This document shows, piece after piece, positions 32,647 through 40,414 of a DNA stretch of 40,414 nt. Source of the stretch: UBA6770 sp965661115 (GTDB lineage Bacteria; Bacteroidota; Bacteroidia; Flavobacteriales_G; Salibacteraceae); contig CBFICO010000010.1 in the NCBI GenBank assembly GCA_965661115.1, forward strand, positions 1 to 40,414, read 5' to 3'. Under the pieces are notes generated by a model. The model made no database searches, was not told the DNA's origin, and was given only the letters and a program-made list of their open reading frames with translations. Numbering within the stretch: the stretch's first letter is position 1; every line of letters starts with the position of its first letter. The position numbers were made by a program, and so were the translations under genes.

Positions 32647-34161
32647 GTGAGTTACTTAAAATCGATAAAGTTTAATACTGGATTATTTGTCCTAATGCTA
32701 GGTGGGGTAATAGCTTTCAGGTTAAAAGTTCTTTTTGATTTTGGATTTGTTTTTACCGATAGCGATCAAGCAATAATGGCGCACGGACTTATGGATTATG
32801 GGAATGGCAATTTTTATGAGCCAAGGTTTTATGGCCAGTCTTACAATACCATGCTCGAAGCTTTTTTAGCGGTACCCTTGTTTTTATTTGGTGCGCCAGT
32901 CTTTAAGGCATTGACAATTATTACAAGCATTTTGGCTTTATTCCCCTTTGTTTTTCTTGCAGCACTTACTTTTTTTCAGAAAAAGTCTAATTGGGGGTTG
33001 ATTATCCTAGCCATTCCGTTGCTGTTGCCTATAGAATATGCTATGCTTACCAGCCTGTCTAGAGGATTTGTTACGGGAGTTTTTGGTGCATCATTAGGTT
33101 TAGTCGGTATCTTTTATCCTACTAAAAAATGGGCGACGTTTTTAGTTGGTTTTTGCGCTTTAGTCGGCTATGTGGTTTCGGGAAATTCGGTAGTTCTTAG
33201 TATTCCCATGTTACTACTTTTCGCAAGCACAGTTGATATCAAAAACAAGGAATTAATTCAATTTTTAATCGCGGGCATTGTCTCTGGATTGGTGGTATAC
33301 TTTTTAGTGGCTTTATTTTATTGGTTAAATCCTTTAGTCAACCTACATGGACTTCATTTAGAGTATTCGTTTGATCATTTATATTACGGGATTCAACACG
33401 TTGATTTATTCTTCAATTACGTTTCTCCAATATTTTGGCGGCAAGGGTTTGTTTGGCTATTTATCTTTCTAGTTTTTGGTGTTTACCTCGTTTTAAAAGG
33501 CAATAAAAACATTGGTTTAATACTCGTTTTTATGGTTTGTATGTTGGTTTTAACCTTCGGAATAACTAAGGTGCACGACGGTACTGATTCCGTGTTTCTT
33601 AGTAGGGCTAGAATGTTTATTGGGCTTCCAGTTTTAATGGGGCTTTTTGTTTCCTTCATTAAAGAAAAGTATTTCAGTTACTTTTTTTTAATCATTCCTT
33701 TAGCATTGATGATTTTTAAGTGGAAGCAACTTGATGCTGTGATATTAAAAAAGGCGAATATTCATAAAAATCATATTGTAAGAGTTGATAAAGTTGAATC
33801 GGTAGAGGGTTTATGTGAAGGGCTTGTTCAGTTCTCAAAAGAGCACAGTATTGACTTAATAATAGTACTTGAACACCATAGTTATGATTTTGTAAATTAT
33901 GGTTGTTCAGTTTTACAAGACGATTTCCCTAAAACAATCAGACCATCATATGAACGGCGTATTTGGCGCATGTTTGAAAGTGAAAACGAAGTGATTAAAA
34001 AGGCCCTCGTTTTTGGTGATTTATCTGCTATGCAAAACACCCCTAATTTATCGGTTAAAAAAGTAAACGACGGACGCTGGATAATTGAGAATTCAGGTTT
34101 AACAACGATTGAGTTGCTGAGTGATTTGGCTGTGCCAATTAGAGAATACAGAAATGAATAA
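32647..34161 (+). CDS. Polytopic membrane protein, GT-C-like (possible lipid-linked-sugar glycosyltransferase)
   Basis: 504 residues, starting at GTG 32647 (MSYLKSIKFN); no in-frame ATG exists near it. About ten membrane segments occupy residues 10-365, followed by a soluble domain of about 140 residues. The first loop after helix 1 holds FTDSDQAIMAHG (Asp38, Asp40) and EPRFYGQSYNTMLEA, the place where GT-C glycosyltransferases keep an acidic catalytic motif and a conserved Glu/Gln region. This layout suggests a protein O-mannosyltransferase/ArnT-like fold, but I cannot match a named family and the substrate is unknown. Its stop codon abuts the stop codon of the divIC-like gene on the other strand with no bases between them. 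Confidence 0.7.
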   Translation: MSYLKSIKFNTGLFVLMLGGVIAFRLKVLFDFGFVFTDSDQAIMAHGLMDYGNGNFYEPRFYGQSYNTMLEAFLAVPLFLFGAPVFKALTIITSILALFPFVFLAALTFFQKKSNWGLIILAIPLLLPIEYAMLTSLSRGFVTGVFGASLGLVGIFYPTKKWATFLVGFCALVGYVVSGNSVVLSIPMLLLFASTVDIKNKELIQFLIAGIVSGLVVYFLVALFYWLNPLVNLHGLHLEYSFDHLYYGIQHVDLFFNYVSPIFWRQGFVWLFIFLVFGVYLVLKGNKNIGLILVFMVCMLVLTFGITKVHDGTDSVFLSRARMFIGLPVLMGLFVSFIKEKYFSYFFLIIPLALMIFKWKQLDAVILKKANIHKNHIVRVDKVESVEGLCEGLVQFSKEHSIDLIIVLEHHSYDFVNYGCSVLQDDFPKTIRPSYERRIWRMFESENEVIKKALVFGDLSAMQNTPNLSVKKVNDGRWIIENSGLTTIELLSDLAVPIREYRNE

Positions 34162-34509
34162 CTACTCGGTAATTTTCTTTTCTTGGTTTTGATTAGTCTC
34201 ACTGTTTACAATCACAAATACATCCTCATCGGGTTTTTTCATGAGGTATTTTTCTCGTGCAAATTTCTCAAGGTTTTGCTTATTGGTCAATAGTTCTTCT
34301 AAGTCTTGCGTGGTTTGATCTATTTGTTTTTTGTAATACTCCTTATTCTCTTCTAATTTACCAAGTTCTCCTCTTAGTTGTAGTTGGGAGATAATATCGT
34401 GTCGATCGAAAAATAACATGTACACTAAAAACGCCAGAAGGGTAAGAAAATACCTGTTTCTAACCCACTTGGGTAGCTTATAAAATGATGCCGTTATTTT
34501 ACTAATCAT
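34162..34509 (-). CDS. DivIC/FtsB-family septum formation protein
   Basis: 115 residues: a short basic cytoplasmic N-terminus (YKLPKWVRNRY), one membrane helix (about 20-35, FLTLLAFLVYMLFF), a periplasmic coiled coil (about 43-78 with leucine heptads) and LEKFAREKYLMKKPDEDVFVI, the conserved end of the DivIC/FtsB/septum-initiator family. This is the divisome linker that pairs with FtsL/FtsQ. The polar C-terminal tail is short. A TAGCTTTG -7 box ends five bases before the ATG, so the transcript may be leaderless. The 3' end abuts the GT-C-like gene. Confidence 0.88.
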   Translation of the reverse strand: MISKITASFYKLPKWVRNRYFLTLLAFLVYMLFFDRHDIISQLQLRGELGKLEENKEYYKKQIDQTTQDLEELLTNKQNLEKFAREKYLMKKPDEDVFVIVNSETNQNQEKKITE

Positions 34510-34514
34510 CTAGG

Positions 34515-34522
34515 CAAAGCTA
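34515..34522 (-). promoter_or_regulatory. -7 box immediately upstream of the divIC-like gene
   Basis: TAGCTTTG (34522 to 34515, minus strand), preceded by TA, is identical to the marR box and, like it, leaves five bases to the ATG. No clear -33. Confidence 0.5.
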
Positions 34523-34639
34523 TAGCGAATCATAAGGTAATTTAAGGATTTTATTAATGTCTTATCAGCAAAACAAAGTTTATAAGCCAATAGTCTTTCT
34601 GGAGACAGTTAAAATTTTCAGAACTGGATATCAAGCGGT

Positions 34640-34647
34640 TATATTTG
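34640..34647 (+). promoter_or_regulatory. Promoter of the VPS10-like T9SS gene
   Basis: TATATTTG fits TAnnTTTG, with TTTC (34616-34619, one mismatch to TTTG) 20 bases upstream. It ends 20 bases before the ATG at 34668 and so favours that start over an in-frame ATG at 34557. Confidence 0.5.
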
Positions 34648-34667
34648 TCGGCTTTGAAAACTTTAGT

Positions 34668-37600
34668 ATGAGATACTTTTTTGGTGCAATAGCACTTTTA
34701 TTTTTTAGTCCAATCAACACCAATGCTCAAGAATATAGAGATATGATGGAAGATTACAACTTTAACTATTATGAAGTTGTTTCGGCTGCAGAAGATTATT
34801 TTGCCACACACGATAAAGGTAAAGGTTCTGGCTATAAGCAGTACTTGCGGTGGAAATACGAAAATGAAGGGAAGTTTTTTCCTTCTGGAGATAGAAAATC
34901 GGTAAGCCCATATTTTGTGGAGAATGCTTATCAAAAAATAAAGAATGAATCGGTTTATTATGGCTCTAGATCATCAAACCAAGCAAGTTGGATTGAGCTA
35001 GGTCCTTGGGATGCAAACAACGTTACCTCGCATTATTCGCAAGGAATAGGAAGGGTAGAAACAATGTACATCTATCCAAAAAATACAGATGTAATGTATT
35101 TAGGCTCGCGCAGTGGTGGCTTTTGGAGAACCACTGATGGAGGTGCAAATTGGGTTTGTTCAACAGACACTATGGTGGCTACAGGAGTTAATATTTTAGA
35201 CGCTTCAGATATCAACCCAGATAGCGTTTTGATAAACCTGCAAAATGCTCAAAACACATACTCTCAAGGAATTTATTTCAGTACTGATGGCGGGATGACA
35301 TGGGAGATCACAAACTTTAATCCATCAAATTTAGGTTGGGGTGGATTAGGAAAAACAGGTAGAGTAAGATGGATAAAAATTAGTCCCTACAATACCAATT
35401 TAGTTTTGGTTGGAACGGACAGAGGATTGTATAGGTCAACAGATTTCATGCATACATATACGAGGGTTTTTACATCAGGAAACTATACACAAATAGATTT
35501 TCATCCAACAAAACCAAACGTAGTATACGTGTATAGAAGTAACGGTAATAACAATAGAAATAAGGTTTTTAAGTCTGCAGATTTTGGTCAAACATTTGCT
35601 CCTTCGAATACTATTCCGCAGATTTCAAATTACAACGGAAGGCTTTCAGTCAGTAAAGATTGTCCAGATTGTGTTTACTTCTCTACGAATAATGGCGTAT
35701 GGAAGTCGGTTGATGAAGGTCAAAACTTTACTTTCTTAACCAATCCTAGTCAAAGCGGACATGGTTTCGCAGTAAACGACAGAGATACCTCGAACCTAGT
35801 TTACGGTTATGTTGATTTAATGGCGAGTACCGATGGTGGAAAGTCTTTCAATCAAGTTACCTACTGGTCAACCGGCAATGCTAACCACAGAAATAGCAAT
35901 TACATACATGCAGACATGCGAGCAGCACAATGCATAAATGGGGTGTTTTATCTAGGAACTGATGGTTATTTAGCGAAAAGTGCAGATGGTGGTGTGACTT
36001 GGACGCGATTAAATGATGGAACGGCTATAAGAGAGTTTTATCGTTTTGGATTAAGTCAGTCTGATAAGTGGCTCTCAATGGCAGGTTCTCAAGATAACGG
36101 AACCAGCATTTACAAAAAAGATGGTTGGATAGAATGGAATGGTGGTGACGGAATGGAAGCTGTATGTCAAAATTTGAATCCCGATTGGATGATGGGAAGT
36201 TGGCAATACGGCAATAGAAATAGAACCTTAAATGGGGGGGTAACCAGAAATGGTGCTTCGCATGGCAATAACAACGATTGGATAGCACCAATGCTGACAG
36301 ATCCTAATCATCAAATGGATGTGTATTCTTTTGGTCCATCAGTTTTTAAATCGAGTCAGTTTGGAGGTGACTGGCAAACGTTGGCCGCTTCAGGTATGGG
36401 TAACATCAGACATGCTGCAATTGCACACAATAACTCAAAAATAATTTTGATTTCGCGTAATAACAGAATGAAAATCTCTAGAGATGGGGGTGTAACGTTT
36501 TCGGAAATTACTTCTGATTTGCCAAATACCAACTCACCTTCTTGGATTGCTTTTGATCCTAATGACGATAATACAGTTGTGATTACGTACGATCGTTATC
36601 AAGATGAGAATAAAAGAGTTTATGTTTCTCATGATTTATGCAAAACTTGGGAAAATATATCGTTCAACTTATCAGCAATGCCTTTGCGCACTGCAGTTAT
36701 AGATTTTTCGGATAGTTCATACATATATGTAGGGGGTGAACGAGGTATTTATTACAAATCAATGAACGCCACTAACTGGACACTGTACAGTAAAGATTTA
36801 CCCGCAGTTTCAGTACGAGAGTTAGATATTCAATGGGCTACAAATACTTTGCGTGCGGTTACTTGGGGTAGAGGTATGTGGGATAACAAATTAGTTGGCC
36901 GTGTTGATTATCCAGAAATTGAAAAGATAATGGTTAGCGAAGTACCTACCATGCAGCAGCCAAAAGAAGATTTGGATATTGAAGTTAAAGCAGTTGTCAA
37001 ATATTCAGGTTCTTTAAAAAAGGTTTACCTAAAATGGTCTAAGGATACATCCCTTTATTTAAACACAATTGAACTGGAAAGAACAGTCGGTGACACATTC
37101 GTTTCAGTAACAAAAATTCCGGCTTATGAAGCTGGAACAAACATGTATTTTAAGGTGTTTGCGGAGTCAGACAATGATGATTTAACCGAAAGCTACAAGC
37201 TACATTACGAGTACAGGGAATGTTTAAGCAGACCAATAGTTAGAGCAACAATTAGTAAAGATAACTTATGTAAAGGACAAGCTTTTTCAGTAAATGCTTC
37301 TGGAGCACCAAGGTTTGAATGGACAAATGGTTTACAGAATGGGCAAACGTACGTAGCTGAAAAAACGACAACCTATATTGTTAAGGGGTTCGATGCTCAA
37401 AACTGTGCCGGAAAAGACTCTGTTCAGTTAACTGTTAAAACTGTAAATACAGATGTAAATGTTAGTGGGAATGTGTTAGAAGCGTCAGCTAGTAATGCGC
37501 AGTATCAGTGGTTAGATTGCGATAATAACTTCTTGGTGGTATCAGGACAGTTCGGTAAAACATTCTCCATTGCACAAGGCGGAAAGTACGCTGTTGAAGT

Positions 37601-37907
37601 TGAGCAAAATGGTTGTTTTGATACCTCAGACTGTTACATAATAGCCCCTACCGGTTTTAATGATAAAACAGATAAGGGATTAGTAAGAGTATTTCCTAAC
37701 CCCAGCAACGGTATTATTACTATTGAAAATAAGAAAGGGCTTGGTAAAACGATTCGAATAAAAACCATTGATGGTAGGTTGCAGAAGGAAATTAAAGTTG
37801 AGGATAGATTTATACAAAATATTGATATTTCAGATTTTAAAGCAGGTATGTATCTCATTGAAATAAATACAGGTGAAAATGTTAATGTTTTGATTATTAA
37901 AGAATAG
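34668..37907 (+). CDS. Secreted sortilin/VPS10-like BNR-repeat protein with T9SS type-A sorting domain
   Basis: 1079 residues. Signal peptide MRYFFGAIALLFFSPINTNA|Q. A prodomain-like segment of about 100 residues is followed by a beta-propeller region (about 105-745). It has nine Asp-box motifs of the form S-x-D-x-G-x-[TS]-[WF], for example TTDGGANW, STDGGMTW, SADGGVTW and SRDGGVTF, and closes with TLRAVTWGRGMWD. Then come an Ig-like segment (EIEKIMVSEVP ...), one with AFSVNASGAPRFEWTNG, and a T9SS tail from about 1005 (VRVFPNPSNGIITIEN ... VLIIKE). Such proteins in marine Bacteroidota resemble sortilin propellers or BNR glycosidases. I see no catalytic residues that settle the choice; glycan or peptide binding at the cell surface is the cautious reading. 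Confidence 0.86.
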   Translation: MRYFFGAIALLFFSPINTNAQEYRDMMEDYNFNYYEVVSAAEDYFATHDKGKGSGYKQYLRWKYENEGKFFPSGDRKSVSPYFVENAYQKIKNESVYYGSRSSNQASWIELGPWDANNVTSHYSQGIGRVETMYIYPKNTDVMYLGSRSGGFWRTTDGGANWVCSTDTMVATGVNILDASDINPDSVLINLQNAQNTYSQGIYFSTDGGMTWEITNFNPSNLGWGGLGKTGRVRWIKISPYNTNLVLVGTDRGLYRSTDFMHTYTRVFTSGNYTQIDFHPTKPNVVYVYRSNGNNNRNKVFKSADFGQTFAPSNTIPQISNYNGRLSVSKDCPDCVYFSTNNGVWKSVDEGQNFTFLTNPSQSGHGFAVNDRDTSNLVYGYVDLMASTDGGKSFNQVTYWSTGNANHRNSNYIHADMRAAQCINGVFYLGTDGYLAKSADGGVTWTRLNDGTAIREFYRFGLSQSDKWLSMAGSQDNGTSIYKKDGWIEWNGGDGMEAVCQNLNPDWMMGSWQYGNRNRTLNGGVTRNGASHGNNNDWIAPMLTDPNHQMDVYSFGPSVFKSSQFGGDWQTLAASGMGNIRHAAIAHNNSKIILISRNNRMKISRDGGVTFSEITSDLPNTNSPSWIAFDPNDDNTVVITYDRYQDENKRVYVSHDLCKTWENISFNLSAMPLRTAVIDFSDSSYIYVGGERGIYYKSMNATNWTLYSKDLPAVSVRELDIQWATNTLRAVTWGRGMWDNKLVGRVDYPEIEKIMVSEVPTMQQPKEDLDIEVKAVVKYSGSLKKVYLKWSKDTSLYLNTIELERTVGDTFVSVTKIPAYEAGTNMYFKVFAESDNDDLTESYKLHYEYRECLSRPIVRATISKDNLCKGQAFSVNASGAPRFEWTNGLQNGQTYVAEKTTTYIVKGFDAQNCAGKDSVQLTVKTVNTDVNVSGNVLEASASNAQYQWLDCDNNFLVVSGQFGKTFSIAQGGKYAVEVEQNGCFDTSDCYIIAPTGFNDKTDKGLVRVFPNPSNGIITIENKKGLGKTIRIKTIDGRLQKEIKVEDRFIQNIDISDFKAGMYLIEINTGENVNVLIIKE

Positions 37908-37997
37908 TGAGTATTTTCGATAGCAAGTAAATTAAATCGATAATCTAACATAATAATAAGGTCGTTTGATTTCAACCGTTCGCACAAAATTACAACT

Positions 37998-39155
37998 ATG
38001 AAAAATTACTATTCAATTATTACAATCCTGGCATTTCTACTAACTAGCAGTATGAGTTTTGGGCAAAAAATTTATGCAGACTACCACTTTGATGGAAGTG
38101 GACAAGATAGTTCTGTTAATTTTAACCATCTTTCATCTACAGGAACGGGATCTGCGTTCAATTATAATCAGGGACAGACAATTAATCCGAAAGACAGCTC
38201 TATTAGGTTTAATAGAGGAAAAAGGATGCAATCAAAATTAATTTTGGATAATGCCAGATGGGGCGGAATGAGTTTGGTTACTTGGGTTAAGGGTAATGGT
38301 ACTGGAATCGTTAGTCATGGTGCAATCTATGCAGGTTCTTATTCAGGTGGTGGATTGGTAATAGAATCTGATGGCAGGGTAAGTGGGTACTATGATGGTT
38401 CAGGTTCTGGTCGACTTTACAGCACTAAAAAGATTAACGACTCAAAATGGCATCAAATAGTATTTCAAACGGATGGTGATACATCTTTTATGTATATAGA
38501 TGGAAAGTTTGAAGCCAAGCAGCCTGAACGTATGTATCGAACAATAAATTCAAATCCATTAGCTAAAATTGATATTGGTATGCCAAGAAATACCTTTGAT
38601 GGTTTGTCTGGCTATGATATTGACAGGCTAATTATATATGAAGACGTTTTAACTCAATCTCAGATTGATTCGCTGAATACAAAATCCTGCAATTGTGTTT
38701 GTAGAGATACGGTTGTAGTTCGGGATACGATAAAAACAACAGATACATTAAGAATAAAAGATACTTTAAGAACAACAGACACGCTAACAATTCGAGATAC
38801 CATTACGATTAGAGATACTGTTCGAATTGTAGATACTTTAACGGTTACTGATACGATAAGAGTCACAGATACCATTGTAATTCGAGATACAATTCACCTT
38901 GGTGCACGAGGTGAGATACAGGAGGTTAAGCTTGCTTTATATCCAAACCCATCAAATAAATTCTTAAACATTGAGGGGCTGACAGAGTATTCTGAACTCA
39001 GTATTGTAGATGTTTCAGGAAGGGAAGCTTCGGGTTATTATATTCATGCAGAAAATGAAAACTCTGTTCTGATTGAAATTGAAGAGTTAAACGAAGGATT
39101 GTACTTTGTTTTAATTGATAATAAATATACAATTCGATTCGTTAAAAGTGAATAA
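37998..39155 (+). CDS. Secreted LamG/concanavalin-like protein with DT-hexapeptide linker and T9SS type-A sorting domain
   Basis: 385 residues. Signal peptide MKNYYSIITILAFLLTSSMSFG|Q. A LamG/concanavalin-A-like domain (about 26-230) has YADYHFDGSGQDSS, SLVTWVKGNGTGIVSHG and WHQIVFQTDGDTSFMYIDGK, then YDIDRLIIYEDVLTQSQIDSL, the usual last strands of the LamGL fold. A cysteine-containing turn (SCNCVCRDT) leads into eleven hexapeptides with Asp-Thr in each (about 236-301), then the T9SS tail (LALYPNPSNKFLNIEG ... IRFVKSE). Likely a surface carbohydrate- or matrix-binding protein on a repetitive stalk. It is followed by a terminator shared with pruA. Confidence 0.88.
   Translation: MKNYYSIITILAFLLTSSMSFGQKIYADYHFDGSGQDSSVNFNHLSSTGTGSAFNYNQGQTINPKDSSIRFNRGKRMQSKLILDNARWGGMSLVTWVKGNGTGIVSHGAIYAGSYSGGGLVIESDGRVSGYYDGSGSGRLYSTKKINDSKWHQIVFQTDGDTSFMYIDGKFEAKQPERMYRTINSNPLAKIDIGMPRNTFDGLSGYDIDRLIIYEDVLTQSQIDSLNTKSCNCVCRDTVVVRDTIKTTDTLRIKDTLRTTDTLTIRDTITIRDTVRIVDTLTVTDTIRVTDTIVIRDTIHLGARGEIQEVKLALYPNPSNKFLNIEGLTEYSELSIVDVSGREASGYYIHAENENSVLIEIEELNEGLYFVLIDNKYTIRFVKSE
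38703..38900 (+). repeat. Eleven in-frame 18-bp units coding for DT hexapeptides
   Basis: The 198 bases 38703-38900 encode eleven consecutive hexads of pattern x-D-T-[ILV]-x-x: RDTVVV RDTIKT TDTLRI, and so on to RDTIHL, with no break in period. At DNA level the units are related (GATAC-A/G-N core) but diverged, so the array is old or selected at protein level rather than a fresh minisatellite. Confidence 0.9.
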
Positions 39156-39172
39156 CTATAAGCTTAAAGCAT

Positions 39173-39211
39173 AAAAAAGGCCCGCTCAACAATTGTTGAA
39201 CGGGCTTTTTT
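39173..39211. terminator. Bidirectional terminator between the LamG-like gene and pruA
   Basis: GCCCGCTCAACAA (39180-39192) pairs with TTGTTGAACGGGC (39193-39205) with one internal mismatch. Six A precede on the left and six T follow on the right, so it works for both convergent genes. Confidence 0.88.
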
Positions 39212-39229
39212 ATTCGAGTTTGTTGCTGT

Positions 39230-40414
39230 TTATCCTAAAAATGGATATTTATAATCTTTAGGAGGAACAAATGTTTCCTTAATAGTTCGGGGAGAAACCC
39301 AACGAACTAGATTTAAATACGAACCAGCTTTATCATTAGTACCAGAACCTCTAGCTCCGCCAAATGGCTGCTGTCCAACCACAGCGCCAGTAGGTTTATC
39401 GTTGATGTAAAAATTACCAGCAGAGTTTTCAAGTTTCTTCATAGCAAAGTCAATTGCGTATCTATCACCACTGATAATTGAACCTGTTAAAGCATAATCT
39501 GAAGTACTATCCAACAATTCTAGAGTTTCCTCGTACTTGTTATCATCGTATGCGAAAATGGTAACCACAGGCCCAAAAATTTCTTCGCACATGGTTTTAA
39601 ACTTAGGATTATCTGTAACCACAACTGTTGGGTTAATGAAGTAACCCGTAGTTTTATCATAAGTACCACCAACAACCACTTCAGCATCTTCTGCTGCGTT
39701 ACAGTGATCAATGAAACTTGCAATCTTATCAAAGGCTCTTTCGTCAATTACAGCATTTACAAAATTGCCGTAATCTAAAGGTGCGCCAATTTTAAAGGAA
39801 TTAACGTCCGATACCACTCTGTCAATTACATCCGTAGCAATTGATTTTGGTAAGTAAACTCTTGAACTTGCAGAACATTTTTGTCCTTGGAATTCAAAAG
39901 AACCTCTAGAAATAGCTGTTGCAACTTCTTCAACATTTGCTGAGTTGTGAACCATAATAAAGTCTTTGCCGCCTGTTTCACCAACAATTCGTGGGTAGCT
40001 TCTATACTTATCTATGTTGTTTCCTATAGTTTTCCATAAATGTCTGAAAACTCCAGTAGAACCTGTAAAGTGCAAGCCTGCAAAATCACGGTGATTAAAT
40101 ACAACATCTCCTGCCTCTGGTCCGTCAACGGTTACCATATTAATTACGCCGTCGGGTAAACCAGCAGCTTTGAACAGCTCCATAATCACTTGAGCAGAAT
40201 AAATCTGAGTGTCTGAAGGTTTCCAAATAATGGTGTTACCCATCATAGCTGGAGCGGCACATAAGTTTGCTGCAATTGATGTAAAATTGAACGGAGTAAT
40301 TGCAAAAACAAAACCTTCTAAAGGTCTATACTCTAATCTATTCCAAATTCCTGGTGCAGAATCAGGTTGGTCGGTATAAACTTGCTGCATGTAGTATGCA
40401 TTAAATCTAAAGAA
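39230..40414 (-). CDS. pruA: L-glutamate gamma-semialdehyde dehydrogenase (1-pyrroline-5-carboxylate dehydrogenase), 3' part
   Basis: The frame is open to the window edge (FFRFNAYYMQQVY precedes the first internal Met), so the N-terminal part lies outside; about 394 of roughly 540 residues are present. NAD-dependent oxidation of glutamate semialdehyde to glutamate, the second step of proline degradation. Seen are YRPLEGFVFAITPFNFTSIA, GNTIIWKPSDTQ, the catalytic Glu in VGETGGKDF and the nucleophile Cys in FQGQKCSASSR, CEEIFGPVVT, and the C-terminal QPFGGARGSGTNDKAGS typical of P5C dehydrogenases. It stands alone, without a fused proline dehydrogenase in the visible part. Confidence 0.95.
   Translation of the reverse strand, partial: FFRFNAYYMQQVYTDQPDSAPGIWNRLEYRPLEGFVFAITPFNFTSIAANLCAAPAMMGNTIIWKPSDTQIYSAQVIMELFKAAGLPDGVINMVTVDGPEAGDVVFNHRDFAGLHFTGSTGVFRHLWKTIGNNIDKYRSYPRIVGETGGKDFIMVHNSANVEEVATAISRGSFEFQGQKCSASSRVYLPKSIATDVIDRVVSDVNSFKIGAPLDYGNFVNAVIDERAFDKIASFIDHCNAAEDAEVVVGGTYDKTTGYFINPTVVVTDNPKFKTMCEEIFGPVVTIFAYDDNKYEETLELLDSTSDYALTGSIISGDRYAIDFAMKKLENSAGNFYINDKPTGAVVGQQPFGGARGSGTNDKAGSYLNLVRWVSPRTIKETFVPPKDYKYPFLG

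Noticed and set aside
38660..38875. Minus-strand open frame of Val/Ser repeats opposite the DT array
   Set aside because: It is the mirror of the in-frame hexad repeat; the plus-strand reading has a signal peptide, a domain and a sorting tail.
38703..38900. Regular 18-bp periodicity as a possible CRISPR array
   Set aside because: Units are contiguous, in frame, diverged and without spacers; they encode protein hexads.

Overview
The window reads as chromosome of a marine-type member of the Bacteroidota, probably a flavobacterium or a close relative. Supporting features are AT-rich DNA, TAnnTTTG -7 promoter boxes in place of classical sigma-70 boxes, weak Shine-Dalgarno sequences, a type IX secretion (T9SS) component (PorT), four large secreted proteins ending in T9SS type-A sorting tails, a MenG/UbiE enzyme, a MutAB/MeaB methylmalonyl-CoA pathway and a family M49 peptidase with a lipobox. 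No phage, CRISPR array, complete insertion sequence or tRNA was seen.

Left part (1-12.4 kb), almost all on the minus strand. A decayed alpha/beta-hydrolase fragment lies at the edge, followed by a beta-oxidation operon transcribed marR > fadN-like (HADH/ECH) > fadA-like (thiolase) > fadE-like (acyl-CoA dehydrogenase). A palindromic operator overlaps the marR promoter. The operon is interrupted between fadN and fadA by a four-helix-bundle (23S intervening-sequence family) gene flanked by inverted repeats and carrying a one-base frameshift. Upstream is a tight cluster: aminotransferase > heptose kinase (rfaE1-like) > menG/ubiE > porT. Then come a plus-strand DUF gene and a lipoprotein > meaB pair.

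Centre (12.6-24.3 kb), plus strand: trxB, two giant T9SS cargo proteins that share cysteine-framed repeats, and a dipeptidyl-peptidase III. They end at a 25-bp perfect inverted repeat shared with the minus-strand RNase P RNA gene.

Right part (24.3-40.4 kb): an Smr/DUF2027 protein; a Nudix gene broken by one in-frame stop; a decayed very small gene; yaaA; an atypical thioredoxin-fold protein; a TM plus beta-barrel protein; the operon mutA > mutB > ybaB with a recognisable promoter; a GT-C-like membrane protein facing a DivIC/FtsB protein; a VPS10/sortilin-like T9SS protein; a LamG-like T9SS protein with an 11-unit DT hexapeptide linker; and the 3' part of pruA.

Functional links: the fad operon supplies acetyl-CoA (and propionyl-CoA from odd chains). 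MutAB with its chaperone MeaB converts methylmalonyl-CoA to succinyl-CoA, and PruA feeds proline carbon to glutamate. PorT belongs to the machine that would export the four cargo proteins encoded nearby. Several loci carry single-base lesions (7-A tract, 5-A tract, CAA to TAA, probable TGG to TAG), so either reductive decay or a draft-quality assembly should be considered. Nothing here is clearly a new defence or mobile system. The strongest unexplained structures are the palindrome at the RNase P 3' end, the four-helix-bundle module in the fad operon, and the constant 5-nt gap between the -7 box and the start codon at three genes.
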